Origin: a virus
DNA length: 29,006 bases
Reading direction: 5' to 3' (one strand)
Virus record (IMG/VR): IMGVR_UViG_3300023108_000112
Location: 1 to 29,006 of that record
Below the pieces are notes generated by a model, which ran no database searches, was not told the DNA's origin, and was given only the letters and a program-made list of their open reading frames with translations. Both the position numbers and the translations under genes were made by a program. Of the stretch, positions 14,848 to 22,198 are shown piece after piece (position 1 is the stretch's first letter; the number at the start of each line of letters is the position of its first letter).

Positions 14848-15175
14848 CTCTCTTTAGTGTTAGGTTGTGCAGATTAACTGTTGGGCCTAGCACTATATTG
14901 ACATCTTTGCTGTTCATATTTCTCAAACAGTATCTAATAGGCTCAACATCTTTGCTTAGGAATATTGTAATAGGTATTAACCTATTTGATTCCATCCACC
15001 ATGTTTGTCCTATCTCTAGTAGATATTGTTTGTCCTCAGTAGTCTTAAGCATAGAGTAATCTAATATTGTTGTAATATTATTATCTTGATTTACAACAAT
15101 ACCAACGTATTCTTTTCCGCCGTATGTGATTACACTGATAAATGGGTAGTTTTCTTCTATTTGGTTTCGTAACAT
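14807..15175 (-). CDS. Conserved unknown protein, small beta-rich domain
   Basis: A 122-residue cytoplasmic protein on the minus strand. The N-terminal half looks beta-rich (ISVITYGGKEYVGIVVNQDN, TTILDYSML), like a small barrel or Sm/SH3-type fold. A middle WWMESNRLIPITIFL segment and a basic tail (LKRVKRKNVQLVRRPK) follow, which suggests nucleic-acid binding. I recall similar proteins in marine T4-like phages but no function. Its 3' end overlaps the mini-DnaE gene by 41 bases. It diverges from the virion gene at 15207 over 31 A/T-rich bases. No Shine-Dalgarno is visible. Confidence 0.7.
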   Translation of the reverse strand: MLRNQIEENYPFISVITYGGKEYVGIVVNQDNNITTILDYSMLKTTEDKQYLLEIGQTWWMESNRLIPITIFLSKDVEPIRYCLRNMNSKDVNIVLGPTVNLHNLTLKRVKRKNVQLVRRPK

Positions 15176-15193
15176 TAATCTATTTTTATTCCA

Positions 15194-15201
15194 TATAAAT
15201 A
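15194..15201 (+). promoter_or_regulatory. T4-type late promoter
   Basis: The box TATAAATA matches the T4 late promoter exactly. It lies five bases before the ATG (15207) of a predicted virion protein. T4 late transcripts begin about five to seven bases after the box, which would put the first transcribed base at or next to the start codon, giving a leaderless or nearly leaderless mRNA. Late transcription would require phage gp55/gp33 and the sliding clamp, none of which are in this window. Confidence 0.8.
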
Positions 15202-15206
15202 ATATT

Positions 15207-15983
15207 ATGCAGTTAATACCACGTTATTTAGTAGATAATATTATTACGATAGTAGGTAGTGAGCAAGGCCTTTCTACGGAGATGATGCCAGTGTATACAC
15301 GACAGATCAAAGTCTATAAAGGAATAGACAATACAATACAATTTAGATTATTGAACGCCGATCACAAACCCATAAACATTGATTTATATAAAATAATGTT
15401 TGTAGCATTTGATGACAATGGTAGAAAAGTAATTGAAAGAGAGTGCCATCCATACGCACCAACAGATAGTACAGTTCATCGAGGCAAGTTTCAAACAACA
15501 ATTACAGAAAATGATTTATACAACTTGCCAAAGCAAATGATGAGATATAACATTTATCTAATAGATGAGGAGAACCGTCGTCACATAACTTATGTAGATA
15601 GTCACTTTGACAATAATGCTACAATAGTTGTTGATGACTATGCCTTTCCTCCAGCCAAGCCTGCCGGAGTGGCGACGGTATTTACTCCAGATAATAATTT
15701 CTGGTACAGTGAATATCTATCTGCTCAACCAGCCCTAAATGGATCTGAGGCGTTACACACTGTGGCAGTATATACCACAGGATACGCAGGCACTGTAACT
15801 GTGCAGGCTACACTTGAGAACACACTGTCCTCACCAACATGGGGAGACTTGTTTGACATAACACTGGACGGAACAGAAACAGAACCAGTAGCAAAGAACT
15901 TCAACGGAGTATTTTCATTCTTGCGTGTGAAGTTTGATAATGACCCAGTAGATAAGATAAAAAAGATTCTCATCCGAGATTGA
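15207..15983 (+). CDS. Virion structural protein (marine T4-like type)
   Basis: A 258-residue beta-rich protein. It opens with IPRYLVDNIITIVGSEQGLS and VYTRQIKVYKGIDNTIQFRL, a pattern I associate with tail or neck structural proteins of marine T4-like phages. A TITENDLYNLPKQMMRYNIY segment and a YAFPPAKPAG linker follow. Residues about 150-258 look like a separate beta-sandwich (VAVYTTGYAGTVTVQATLEN, FSFLRVKFDN) that may bind partners or glycans. There is no signal peptide. A perfect late box sits immediately upstream, consistent with a structural role. The exact position in the virion is unknown. Confidence 0.7.
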   Translation: MQLIPRYLVDNIITIVGSEQGLSTEMMPVYTRQIKVYKGIDNTIQFRLLNADHKPINIDLYKIMFVAFDDNGRKVIERECHPYAPTDSTVHRGKFQTTITENDLYNLPKQMMRYNIYLIDEENRRHITYVDSHFDNNATIVVDDYAFPPAKPAGVATVFTPDNNFWYSEYLSAQPALNGSEALHTVAVYTTGYAGTVTVQATLENTLSSPTWGDLFDITLDGTETEPVAKNFNGVFSFLRVKFDNDPVDKIKKILIRD

Positions 15984-16008
15984 CTTTTGTAAATAATCAT
16001 GCTATAAT
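15980..16008 (+). promoter_or_regulatory. Sigma70-type (early) promoter, leaderless geometry
   Basis: A -35 TTGACT (15980-15985) and -10 TATAAT (16003-16008) are spaced by 17 bases. The -10 and following bases, TATAATGAAAGTAT (16003-16016), are identical to the promoter at 6829-6857. The primase ATG begins at 16015, only six bases after the -10, so the predicted start of transcription coincides with the start codon. The -35 overlaps the stop codon of the virion gene. It probably drives the primase-helicase unit early in infection. Confidence 0.82.
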
Positions 16009-16014
16009 GAAAGT

Positions 16015-16992
16015 ATGAGCCTATTATCTGATACTGTATGGGCACACCTTCCATACAAGAGAAAACAAACGCCTAGTGGCTGGACCGCATTCAACTCTGT
16101 ATGTTGTCATCATCGAGGACACAAAGCAGATAACAGAGGGCGCTCTGGCATCATTATATCCAACGAAGTAATCAGCTACTCTTGCTTTAACTGTGGCTAC
16201 AAGGCATCTTGGCAGCCTGGACGCAACCTCACGGCTAAAATGAAGCAGTTACTAGAGTGGTTATCAGTTCCTTCTGATTTGATTACACGGATCTCATTTG
16301 ACATAATGCGTGTCAATCAAGACATAGAGCACATACAATATGTCTCACATCGTCCTCAGTTTGATCCTGTTAGACTTCCTGTTGGTTCTCAACTAATGAC
16401 TGAGACACAAAACGAAGCAGTTGTTCCTGTATTAGAATATATGGCTAGTAGAAACTTGCTTATGTCTGATACAAACTTCTACTGGAGTCCTGAGCTAGGT
16501 ATGAAGAATAGATTTATTATTCCCTTCTACTATGGCGGAGAATGTGTTGGCTATACAGCTCGTACCTACAAGACTGAAGGGAGCATAGCAAAGTATCTAA
16601 CATACTCGCAGCCAGGATTCGTATATGGTATGGATGCTCAACCATATGATAGGCCTTACGCTATCGTGTGTGAGGGCCCGCTAGACGCTCTTCTCATCAA
16701 TGGGTTAGCAGTATTAGGTAGTGACATAAACCCGCAGCAGGCGCTTCTTATAAACTCTCTGAATAAGAATATCATCGTAGTACCTGACAGAGATAAAGCA
16801 GGAGCAAAGATGATTGAGGCAGCATTGGAGAATGAATGGATGGTAAGTATGCCTCCTTGGCGTAATGAAATAAATGACATAAGCGATGCAGTAGCTAAAT
16901 ACGGTAGAACACTAACTCTTTACAGTATAATGAAATACAAAGAGAGGACCAGTCTAAAAATAAAATTGAGAATGAAAAGATGGATAAAATAA
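16015..16992 (+). CDS. 61: DNA primase, gp61-like
   Basis: A 325-residue DnaG-type primase that makes RNA primers for lagging-strand synthesis with the gp41 helicase. The N-terminal zinc ribbon is visible as CCHHRGH (30-36) and CFNC (57-60). The TOPRIM core holds VCEGPLDALL (218-227, with the catalytic Glu220) and VPDRDKAG (256-263, with metal-binding Asp258 and Asp260). Length is close to T4 gp61 (342 aa). The start sits at the predicted transcription start of the upstream promoter, and no Shine-Dalgarno is present. Its 3' end overlaps a 44-residue gene by 13 bases, and the helicase follows two genes later. Confidence 0.92.
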   Translation: MSLLSDTVWAHLPYKRKQTPSGWTAFNSVCCHHRGHKADNRGRSGIIISNEVISYSCFNCGYKASWQPGRNLTAKMKQLLEWLSVPSDLITRISFDIMRVNQDIEHIQYVSHRPQFDPVRLPVGSQLMTETQNEAVVPVLEYMASRNLLMSDTNFYWSPELGMKNRFIIPFYYGGECVGYTARTYKTEGSIAKYLTYSQPGFVYGMDAQPYDRPYAIVCEGPLDALLINGLAVLGSDINPQQALLINSLNKNIIVVPDRDKAGAKMIEAALENEWMVSMPPWRNEINDISDAVAKYGRTLTLYSIMKYKERTSLKIKLRMKRWIK

Positions 16993-17114
16993 AAGATGCT
17001 TTCCGTAAGCTCTGGGAAATTATTTCTTTTCCATTTGTATGGGTAAAAGAAGAAATTGAATTTAGAAAACGATTAAAGAAATTGAGAGAACAAGACCCTT
17101 TTATTTATGAGTAA
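16980..17114 (+). CDS. 44-residue conserved microprotein
   Basis: A 44-residue amphipathic, highly charged helix: an N-terminal MDKIKDAFRKLWEI, an aromatic FPFVWV kink, then KEEIEFRKRLKKLREQDPF. I recall very similar short proteins ending in 'RDPFIY(K/E)' in marine T4-like phages, so I regard it as real despite its size. It starts within the last codons of primase and stops three bases before the carbamoyltransferase ATG. The aromatic patch followed by a charged helix could let it lie on a membrane or bind a replisome partner. No function is known. Confidence 0.75.
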   Translation: MDKIKDAFRKLWEIISFPFVWVKEEIEFRKRLKKLREQDPFIYE

Positions 17115-17116
17115 GT

Positions 17117-18619
17117 ATGATTACTTGGGGCGTCAGCGCAAACAGTCATAACGCATCGCTAACAGCATTCGATGGAGATAAAATTGTATTCTCTAGTCAC
17201 TCAGAACGATTTAGTAGAATAAAAAACGATCCACATCTAAACAGTAAAATTATAAACTATGCTCTACAATGGGGCTACCCTTCTGAAGTAATATGGTATG
17301 AAGATCCAATTCTAAAAAGTGTCAGGCAGCTAAAAGCGGGTCAAGGTTGGAAGTTTGGCGAGAACAATGTTGAAAAGTATATGGCAAAGTATGGCATACA
17401 CTCTCCCGTGAATACAATGAGCCATCATCAGTCACATGCCGCTGCAGGATACTACACCTCAGGATTTTCAAATGCTACAGTTATAGTAATAGATTCTATT
17501 GGAGAATTTGAGACTCTAACTGTATGGGAAGGCACTGGACAGAACCTACATCAAATATTCTCACAAGGATATCCACACTCAATTGGTTTATGGTATAGTG
17601 CTATGACGCAACGACTAGGACTAAAGCCAAATGAGGAAGAATATATACTGATGGGAATGGCAGCATTTGGTGATAGCAATAAATATTTTGACGAGATACT
17701 AGATACATTTTTTGACTTGACGCCATCTGCTATAGATAATATATTTGGCAAGATACCAACTATAAAGCTAAAGCATAATCTACATCGAGGATGCTTATGG
17801 TGGAAGCCAGATATGATAGCACACGAATTTGGTGGTCCAACTTTTTGGGCATATGATGTGGCAGCAGCAACACAACGAGTCTATGAGATGTTACTTGAGA
17901 CAATCTCTAGAGAAGTAAAGAGTCGAACTACTAGCAATAACCTAGTCCTTATGGGCGGGTGTGCTTTGAATTGTAGTGCTAATACTAATATATACAGTAT
18001 GTGGGATAATGTATGGATTATGCCTGATCCAGGTGACTCCGGTTCATCAATTGGATCTGTATTAGCATATAGGGGCAGACATATAGACTGGCCCGGTCCA
18101 TACTTAGGATATGAAATAGAAGGAACACTAAATTATGACAGAATCATCTCAGAACTTGAATCCATCGGACTCTGCGGAATTGCAAGAGGACATGCAGAGA
18201 TTGGTCCTCGTGCCCTCGGCAATCGCTCTCTTATTGCTGATCCTCGGGATCCAAATTGCAAGCGTAGGGTTAACCATATTAAACAGCGGCAAGAGTTCAG
18301 ACCCTTCGCCCCCGCAATCCTCGCTGAATATGCCGATGAATATTTCGACGGCCCAACAGGACCATATATGCAATACACTCCGAAGTGTCGAGAGCCAGAA
18401 CGTTTCCCAGGCATTGTACACACTGATGGAACCTCAAGAGTCCAAACAGTTACAAGAGAGGATAACCCTAGCTTTAGAGAATTGTTAGAACTATGGTATG
18501 ACAAGACAGGCTGTCCTATGTTGCTAAACACTAGCCTAAATATAAAAGGACAGCCTATGGTAAATGACTTAGGAGACGCACGTGACTTTGAAAAGAAATA
18601 CGGAGCAAAAGTATTCTAA
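17117..18619 (+). CDS. NodU/CmcH-type carbamoyltransferase
   Basis: A 500-residue full-length carbamoyltransferase of the NodU/CmcH/TobZ family, which moves a carbamoyl group from carbamoyl phosphate (through carbamoyl-AMP) to a hydroxyl of a sugar or other small acceptor. The N-terminal ASKHA/Kae1-like domain shows GVSANSHNASL (5-15), HSERFSRIK (28-36), the metal-binding HHQSH (103-107) and IDSIGE (125-130). The C-terminal YrdC-like part has GPRALGNRSLIADPR, EFRPFAPAIL and LLNTSLNIKGQPMV. All key blocks look intact. It lies between primase and helicase and overlaps the helicase start by one base (TAATG). The acceptor may be a glycan, a nucleotide or a modified base; the sequence does not say which. 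Confidence 0.9.
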   Translation: MITWGVSANSHNASLTAFDGDKIVFSSHSERFSRIKNDPHLNSKIINYALQWGYPSEVIWYEDPILKSVRQLKAGQGWKFGENNVEKYMAKYGIHSPVNTMSHHQSHAAAGYYTSGFSNATVIVIDSIGEFETLTVWEGTGQNLHQIFSQGYPHSIGLWYSAMTQRLGLKPNEEEYILMGMAAFGDSNKYFDEILDTFFDLTPSAIDNIFGKIPTIKLKHNLHRGCLWWKPDMIAHEFGGPTFWAYDVAAATQRVYEMLLETISREVKSRTTSNNLVLMGGCALNCSANTNIYSMWDNVWIMPDPGDSGSSIGSVLAYRGRHIDWPGPYLGYEIEGTLNYDRIISELESIGLCGIARGHAEIGPRALGNRSLIADPRDPNCKRRVNHIKQRQEFRPFAPAILAEYADEYFDGPTGPYMQYTPKCREPERFPGIVHTDGTSRVQTVTREDNPSFRELLELWYDKTGCPMLLNTSLNIKGQPMVNDLGDARDFEKKYGAKVF

Positions 18620-20043
18620 TGAGCAGACAGAACACAGACTATGGATATGATATACAACGTGTATATCTTGAGATGTTTCTAACAGATGCTGAATCGTTTA
18701 TTAGGTGTCAAGGTGTATTTGAGCCAAAGACATTTGATAAGAGATTACAATCAGCAGCAAAGTTTCTAGCAGACTATGTAGCAGAGCATAACGCAATACC
18801 TACACGGGATATGGTGAATGGTGCGTGTGGTACAGAGCTACGAGATCCTGGCCCAATGAAGACAGAGCATTATGATTGGCTACTAGCAGAGTTTGAAACT
18901 TTCAGCAGACACAAAGCACTTGAGGAAGCTATTCTCAAGTCAGCAGACTTACTAGAGAAAGGCGAGTATGGCCCAGTAGAGGATCTAGTAAAGAACGCAG
19001 TGCAGATAGGATTACAAAAAGATTTAGGAACTAACTACTGGGCAGATCCTAGAGGCAGACTAGAGTGGATCAAAAGTAGGAACGGACAAGTAAGCACAGG
19101 CTGGACAACACTGGATCAGAAACTATTTGGTGGATTCAACAGAGGAGAACTGAATATATTTGCTGGAGGCTCTGGCGCAGGTAAAAGTTTATTCCTGGCT
19201 AACTTAGGAGTCAATTGGGCAAAGGAAGGATTGAATGTAGTTTATCTAACATTTGAGCTTTCAGAACAGATTGTTAGTATGAGACTTGACTCTATGGTTA
19301 CAGAGATACCTTCTCGAGAAATATTTAAGAGTATAGATGATGTAGAGATGAAGGTAAAGATTATAGGAAAAAAGTCTGGCGCATTCCAAGTAAAGTATAT
19401 GCCATCAGGTAAAACAGCAAACGATATTAGAGCATACATAAAAGAATTAGAAATCAAAACAGATAGAAAAATAGATGTATTGCTTGTAGATTATTTAGAT
19501 TTGATGATGCCTATTGGCAAACGCATCTCGGCTGAGAACTTATTTGTAAAAGACAAATATGTATCTGAAGAGTTGCGTAATTTAGCTATGGAAACAAACA
19601 CACTATTTGTAACAGCATCTCAGTTGAATAGAGCCTCTGTAGAAGAGATAGAATTCGATCATAGTCATATCTCAGGAGGATTATCTAAAATACAAACAGC
19701 AGATAATGTAATAGGTATCTTTACTTCTAGAGCTATGCGGGAACGAGGACGATATCAAATCCAGCTAATGAAAACTAGAAACTCCTCAGGAGTAAATGCT
19801 AAAATAGATTTAGATTTTAATATTGATACACTACGCATAACAGACTCAGAGGATGAGGAAGGTGTAACTGTTACATCTAACACAAGTGCTCAGTCTATAT
19901 TGAGCAAGGTAAAGAGAAACGGATCAGCACCTACAAGTCCAGATGAAGTACCCGACGAACCTAAAATGAAAATCACAGCTAAAACAGATAGCACTAAACT
20001 TCGAGATTTTCTAAACAACCTTAAAACGTCTGAGGAAGACTAG
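18619..20043 (+). CDS. 41: Replicative DNA helicase, gp41/DnaB-like
   Basis: A 474-residue hexameric helicase that unwinds the fork ahead of the polymerase and anchors the primase. It has an N-terminal helical domain (about 1-150), then the RecA-like core: Walker A GGSGAGKS (183-190), catalytic Glu in LTFELSE (210-216), Walker B LLVDYLDLM (288-296), and a QLNRAS segment with an SHISGGLSKIQTADNVI block (sensor and arginine-finger region). The C-terminal 60 residues are a low-complexity, charged tail. T4 gp41 is 475 aa, an almost exact match in length. The start overlaps the carbamoyltransferase stop as TAATG. Confidence 0.95.
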   Translation: MSRQNTDYGYDIQRVYLEMFLTDAESFIRCQGVFEPKTFDKRLQSAAKFLADYVAEHNAIPTRDMVNGACGTELRDPGPMKTEHYDWLLAEFETFSRHKALEEAILKSADLLEKGEYGPVEDLVKNAVQIGLQKDLGTNYWADPRGRLEWIKSRNGQVSTGWTTLDQKLFGGFNRGELNIFAGGSGAGKSLFLANLGVNWAKEGLNVVYLTFELSEQIVSMRLDSMVTEIPSREIFKSIDDVEMKVKIIGKKSGAFQVKYMPSGKTANDIRAYIKELEIKTDRKIDVLLVDYLDLMMPIGKRISAENLFVKDKYVSEELRNLAMETNTLFVTASQLNRASVEEIEFDHSHISGGLSKIQTADNVIGIFTSRAMRERGRYQIQLMKTRNSSGVNAKIDLDFNIDTLRITDSEDEEGVTVTSNTSAQSILSKVKRNGSAPTSPDEVPDEPKMKITAKTDSTKLRDFLNNLKTSEED

Positions 20044-20072
20044 CAACTAATAAGTAAAATAAAAGGAGAACT

Positions 20073-20936
20073 ATGTCATGTGGATGCGGGCGCTCGCCAG
20101 ACTTTTGTAGAGGATGGCACGCTCTTACAGAAGAAGAATGGCAAGAAGAACTTGCTAAGTTTCGTATTGAGGAACAACAGGAAGCAAAATCAAACACAAA
20201 GTATCACGAAGTCACTGTACTAGAAGTACATCATACAACACCATCACTATTTAAGATTAGAACAACAAAGCCAGAAGGTTACGCATTCAAGCCAGGTGAG
20301 TTTACAATGATTGGGCTACCTGACAGTATAAAGCGAGCTTATTCTTTTACATCAGCACCTAGTGATGACTACCTAGAGTTTTATTCTATCAAAGCACCTA
20401 ACGGAGAACTTACATCATTATTGAAGTATGTTTTACCTGGCGACACAATGCATGTTGGTAAAAAAGCCAAAGGCACTTTGCTTGCAGAAAACTTTACACC
20501 TAAAGAATCTGAACGAGTATGGCTACTAGCTACAGGAACAGGTATTGCTCCATTTATGTCTATACTTAGAAGTAGGCAACTTAAAACTATGTTTGAAAGA
20601 AAAACATATGTAATGTGGAGTGTTCGTAAAAAAGAAGACTTACTAGCATATGACGAGGAGCTAACTAGAAATTCGTTTATTCATTATATGCCAATCGTTA
20701 CACAAGATGCTGAACACTTTGGCTGGACTAAGCGCATTCAAGAATATTTGTTAGATCCTGCTACACACGGACTGACTATGATTCCAGAACTAGATCCTAT
20801 AAAGGACAGAGTTATGTTATGCGGCTCTATGGAGTTCAACGAAGACTTGCGTGAGATACTAGAAGAGCGTGGGTTTGTAGAAGGAAGTAATCAACAACAA
20901 GGAACCTACGTTCTAGAGAAAGCATTCGTAGGATAA
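20073..20936 (+). CDS. Ferredoxin-NADP reductase (Fpr type) with N-terminal Cys/His module
   Basis: A 287-residue flavoprotein of the ferredoxin/flavodoxin-NADP(H) reductase family, which shuttles electrons between NADPH and ferredoxin or flavodoxin. FAD binding is marked by RAYSFTSAP (88-96), NADP binding by GTGIAPFMS (155-163) and CGSMEFN (250-256). The protein ends YVLEKAFVG, typical of bacterial Fpr. Unusually, about 42 residues precede the domain. They begin with CGCGRSPDFCRGWH (3-16), a motif I recall as a stand-alone small protein in marine phages and whose spacing is reminiscent of a CDGSH-type [2Fe-2S] site. ATG 20073 has AAGGAG upstream. The host pathway it feeds is unknown. Confidence 0.88.
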   Translation: MSCGCGRSPDFCRGWHALTEEEWQEELAKFRIEEQQEAKSNTKYHEVTVLEVHHTTPSLFKIRTTKPEGYAFKPGEFTMIGLPDSIKRAYSFTSAPSDDYLEFYSIKAPNGELTSLLKYVLPGDTMHVGKKAKGTLLAENFTPKESERVWLLATGTGIAPFMSILRSRQLKTMFERKTYVMWSVRKKEDLLAYDEELTRNSFIHYMPIVTQDAEHFGWTKRIQEYLLDPATHGLTMIPELDPIKDRVMLCGSMEFNEDLREILEERGFVEGSNQQQGTYVLEKAFVG

Positions 20937-20939
20937 ATA
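20932..20939 (+). promoter_or_regulatory. Late-promoter-like box for the membrane-complex operon
   Basis: GATAAATA matches the marine form of the T4 late box (NATAAATA). It overlaps the reductase stop codon and lies 16 bases before ATG 20956, with TAGGA in between as a ribosome site. This would give the three membrane genes their own late transcript. One mismatch to the strict T4 box and overlap with coding sequence lower the certainty. Confidence 0.5.
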
Positions 20940-20955
20940 ATTGATAGGATTTTTT

Positions 20956-21420
20956 ATGGAAACAAGATTGAAATGGTGGGCAATGTTTTGCTCGTCGATA
21001 GTAATGTTATTTTTATGTTGGCAGTTTGGATTTCTTACAACACTTTATAATACAGATGTAACATATATTAGTTGGTTGATTATTGGACTATACATCGTAT
21101 TGAGTTTGAGAGCTGGTTGGAAGATCCATATGTTCGACATTACAAACGATAAGCAATCTAGCTCACGCCCAGAATGGTATATGAGTGAAATGCTGCTAAG
21201 CCTAGGAATGGTAGGAACTGTTATAGGCTTTATCTATATGCTCAGCACAATGTTCACAGACATTAATGTTCAAGACATTAATAGCGTTCAATATGCATTG
21301 GGACAAATGGCAACTGGTATGGGGACGGCATTATGGACAACACTAACGGGCCTTATCTGTAGCATCTTGCTAAAGTTGCAATTAGTGTATATGGACGAGT
21401 TTGTGAAATATGAAAAATAA
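20956..21420 (+). CDS. MotA/TolQ/ExbB-like inner-membrane protein
   Basis: A 154-residue protein with four likely membrane segments (about 7-29, 37-52, 80-99, 117-140). The last two carry the signature of the MotA/TolQ/ExbB proton-channel family: LGMVGTVIGFIYML (83-96) matches 'lGLLGTVxGm', and ATGMGTALWTTLTGLICSIL (119-138) matches the 'aL.tTa.GL..aip' channel helix. The large cytoplasmic loop of real MotA is missing, so it is a compact version. I start at ATG 20956, behind TAGGA, rather than a TTG 15 bases upstream. It overlaps by 11 bases a gene with a MotB/ExbD-type anchor, the expected partner. An ion-driven complex is inferred, not shown. Confidence 0.7.
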   Translation: METRLKWWAMFCSSIVMLFLCWQFGFLTTLYNTDVTYISWLIIGLYIVLSLRAGWKIHMFDITNDKQSSSRPEWYMSEMLLSLGMVGTVIGFIYMLSTMFTDINVQDINSVQYALGQMATGMGTALWTTLTGLICSILLKLQLVYMDEFVKYEK

Positions 21421-22186
21421 GTATATAAGCACTCTCGCCCTTACGGATTTATTATTCAATCTAATTTTAGGATTTGTATTCCTTTTCCTTATTAGCTTTT
21501 TATTGATTAACAAACCAGAGAAGACTGCTGACGTAGAAAAGAAAGCAGAGATGATAGTCATAATGCATTGGGAAGACATGCATGAAGCTGACATTGATCT
21601 CTGGGTACAAACGCCTCATGGAACGGTGAACTTTGTTCAACCAACTAGAGGCAATGTGTTCTTAGACAAAGATGATTTAGGAACACGAAATGATTGGTAT
21701 TGGAAACCAAACGGTGAATTGGAAGTTGTTCGTATCAACCGAGAAGTTGTTACCTTTAGAGCATTAGAAGTAGGAGACTACACAATCAATGCTCATTATT
21801 ATTCTTCAGCTCCAGCAGTATTTCCAAAGCAGTTAGTAGAAGAAGGTTGGCTCAAAGAGAATCCATCTATGCGAGGTCCTGCCAATGTTACTGTTGAGGT
21901 TATAAGGTTGAATCCTTTCTATATTGTGCATACAAGCTCGCATATTTTAGAAGAAAAAGGAGCCCAAAAAACTTTTATCAATTTTGAACTTGATGATCTA
22001 GGAGTAGTTAGAAACATTAACTATCTACCAAAGAATTTGATTCGGGGTAAAGTACCTGGACAAGAATATCATCTATCAGATGTACCTGATGAAGTTGATG
22101 AAGGATTACAACGAGCATTGAGGCAACAGACAGCACCGGGCCCAAGCCCAACAACACCAAGTCCATCACCACCATCATCAAACTGA
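21410..22186 (+). CDS. MotB/ExbD-like anchor with a DUF2135/YfaP-like periplasmic domain
   Basis: A 258-residue protein with one N-terminal membrane helix, TDLLFNLILGFVFLFLISFL (12-31). An Asp at residue 13 sits at the membrane entry, where MotB, TolR and ExbD place their essential proton-binding Asp. The rest would be periplasmic. Residues about 58-165 (HEADIDLWVQTPHG, NVFLDKDDLGTRND, RALEVGDYTINAHYY, PANVTVEVI) resemble the Asp-rich beta-sandwich of DUF2135/YfaP proteins ('aDlDLhV.dPdG...GtY.v.v.yy'). The C-terminus is a Pro/Ser/Thr-rich linker. The usual OmpA-type peptidoglycan-binding domain is absent. It overlaps the MotA/ExbB-like gene by 11 bases and precedes a third membrane gene by 12. 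Confidence 0.65.
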   Translation: MKNKYISTLALTDLLFNLILGFVFLFLISFLLINKPEKTADVEKKAEMIVIMHWEDMHEADIDLWVQTPHGTVNFVQPTRGNVFLDKDDLGTRNDWYWKPNGELEVVRINREVVTFRALEVGDYTINAHYYSSAPAVFPKQLVEEGWLKENPSMRGPANVTVEVIRLNPFYIVHTSSHILEEKGAQKTFINFELDDLGVVRNINYLPKNLIRGKVPGQEYHLSDVPDEVDEGLQRALRQQTAPGPSPTTPSPSPPSSN

Positions 22187-22198
22187 CCGGAGAGATAC

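Noticed and set aside
16903-16931. A third TATAATGAAA sequence near the end of primase
   Set aside because: It repeats the -10 block of the two early promoters, but the bases 17 upstream (GGTAGA) do not resemble a -35, and it lies within coding sequence.
18135-18488. A 117-residue plus-strand frame inside the carbamoyltransferase gene with a membrane-like segment
   Set aside because: It lies wholly within the carbamoyltransferase in another frame, over a region encoding conserved motifs of that enzyme, with no ribosome site. It is a shadow frame.
20956-22186. A Zorya (ZorAB) defence system
   Set aside because: The channel protein lacks the long cytoplasmic coiled-coil tail of ZorA, the anchor lacks the OmpA-type domain of ZorB, and no ZorC/D/E-like gene is nearby.
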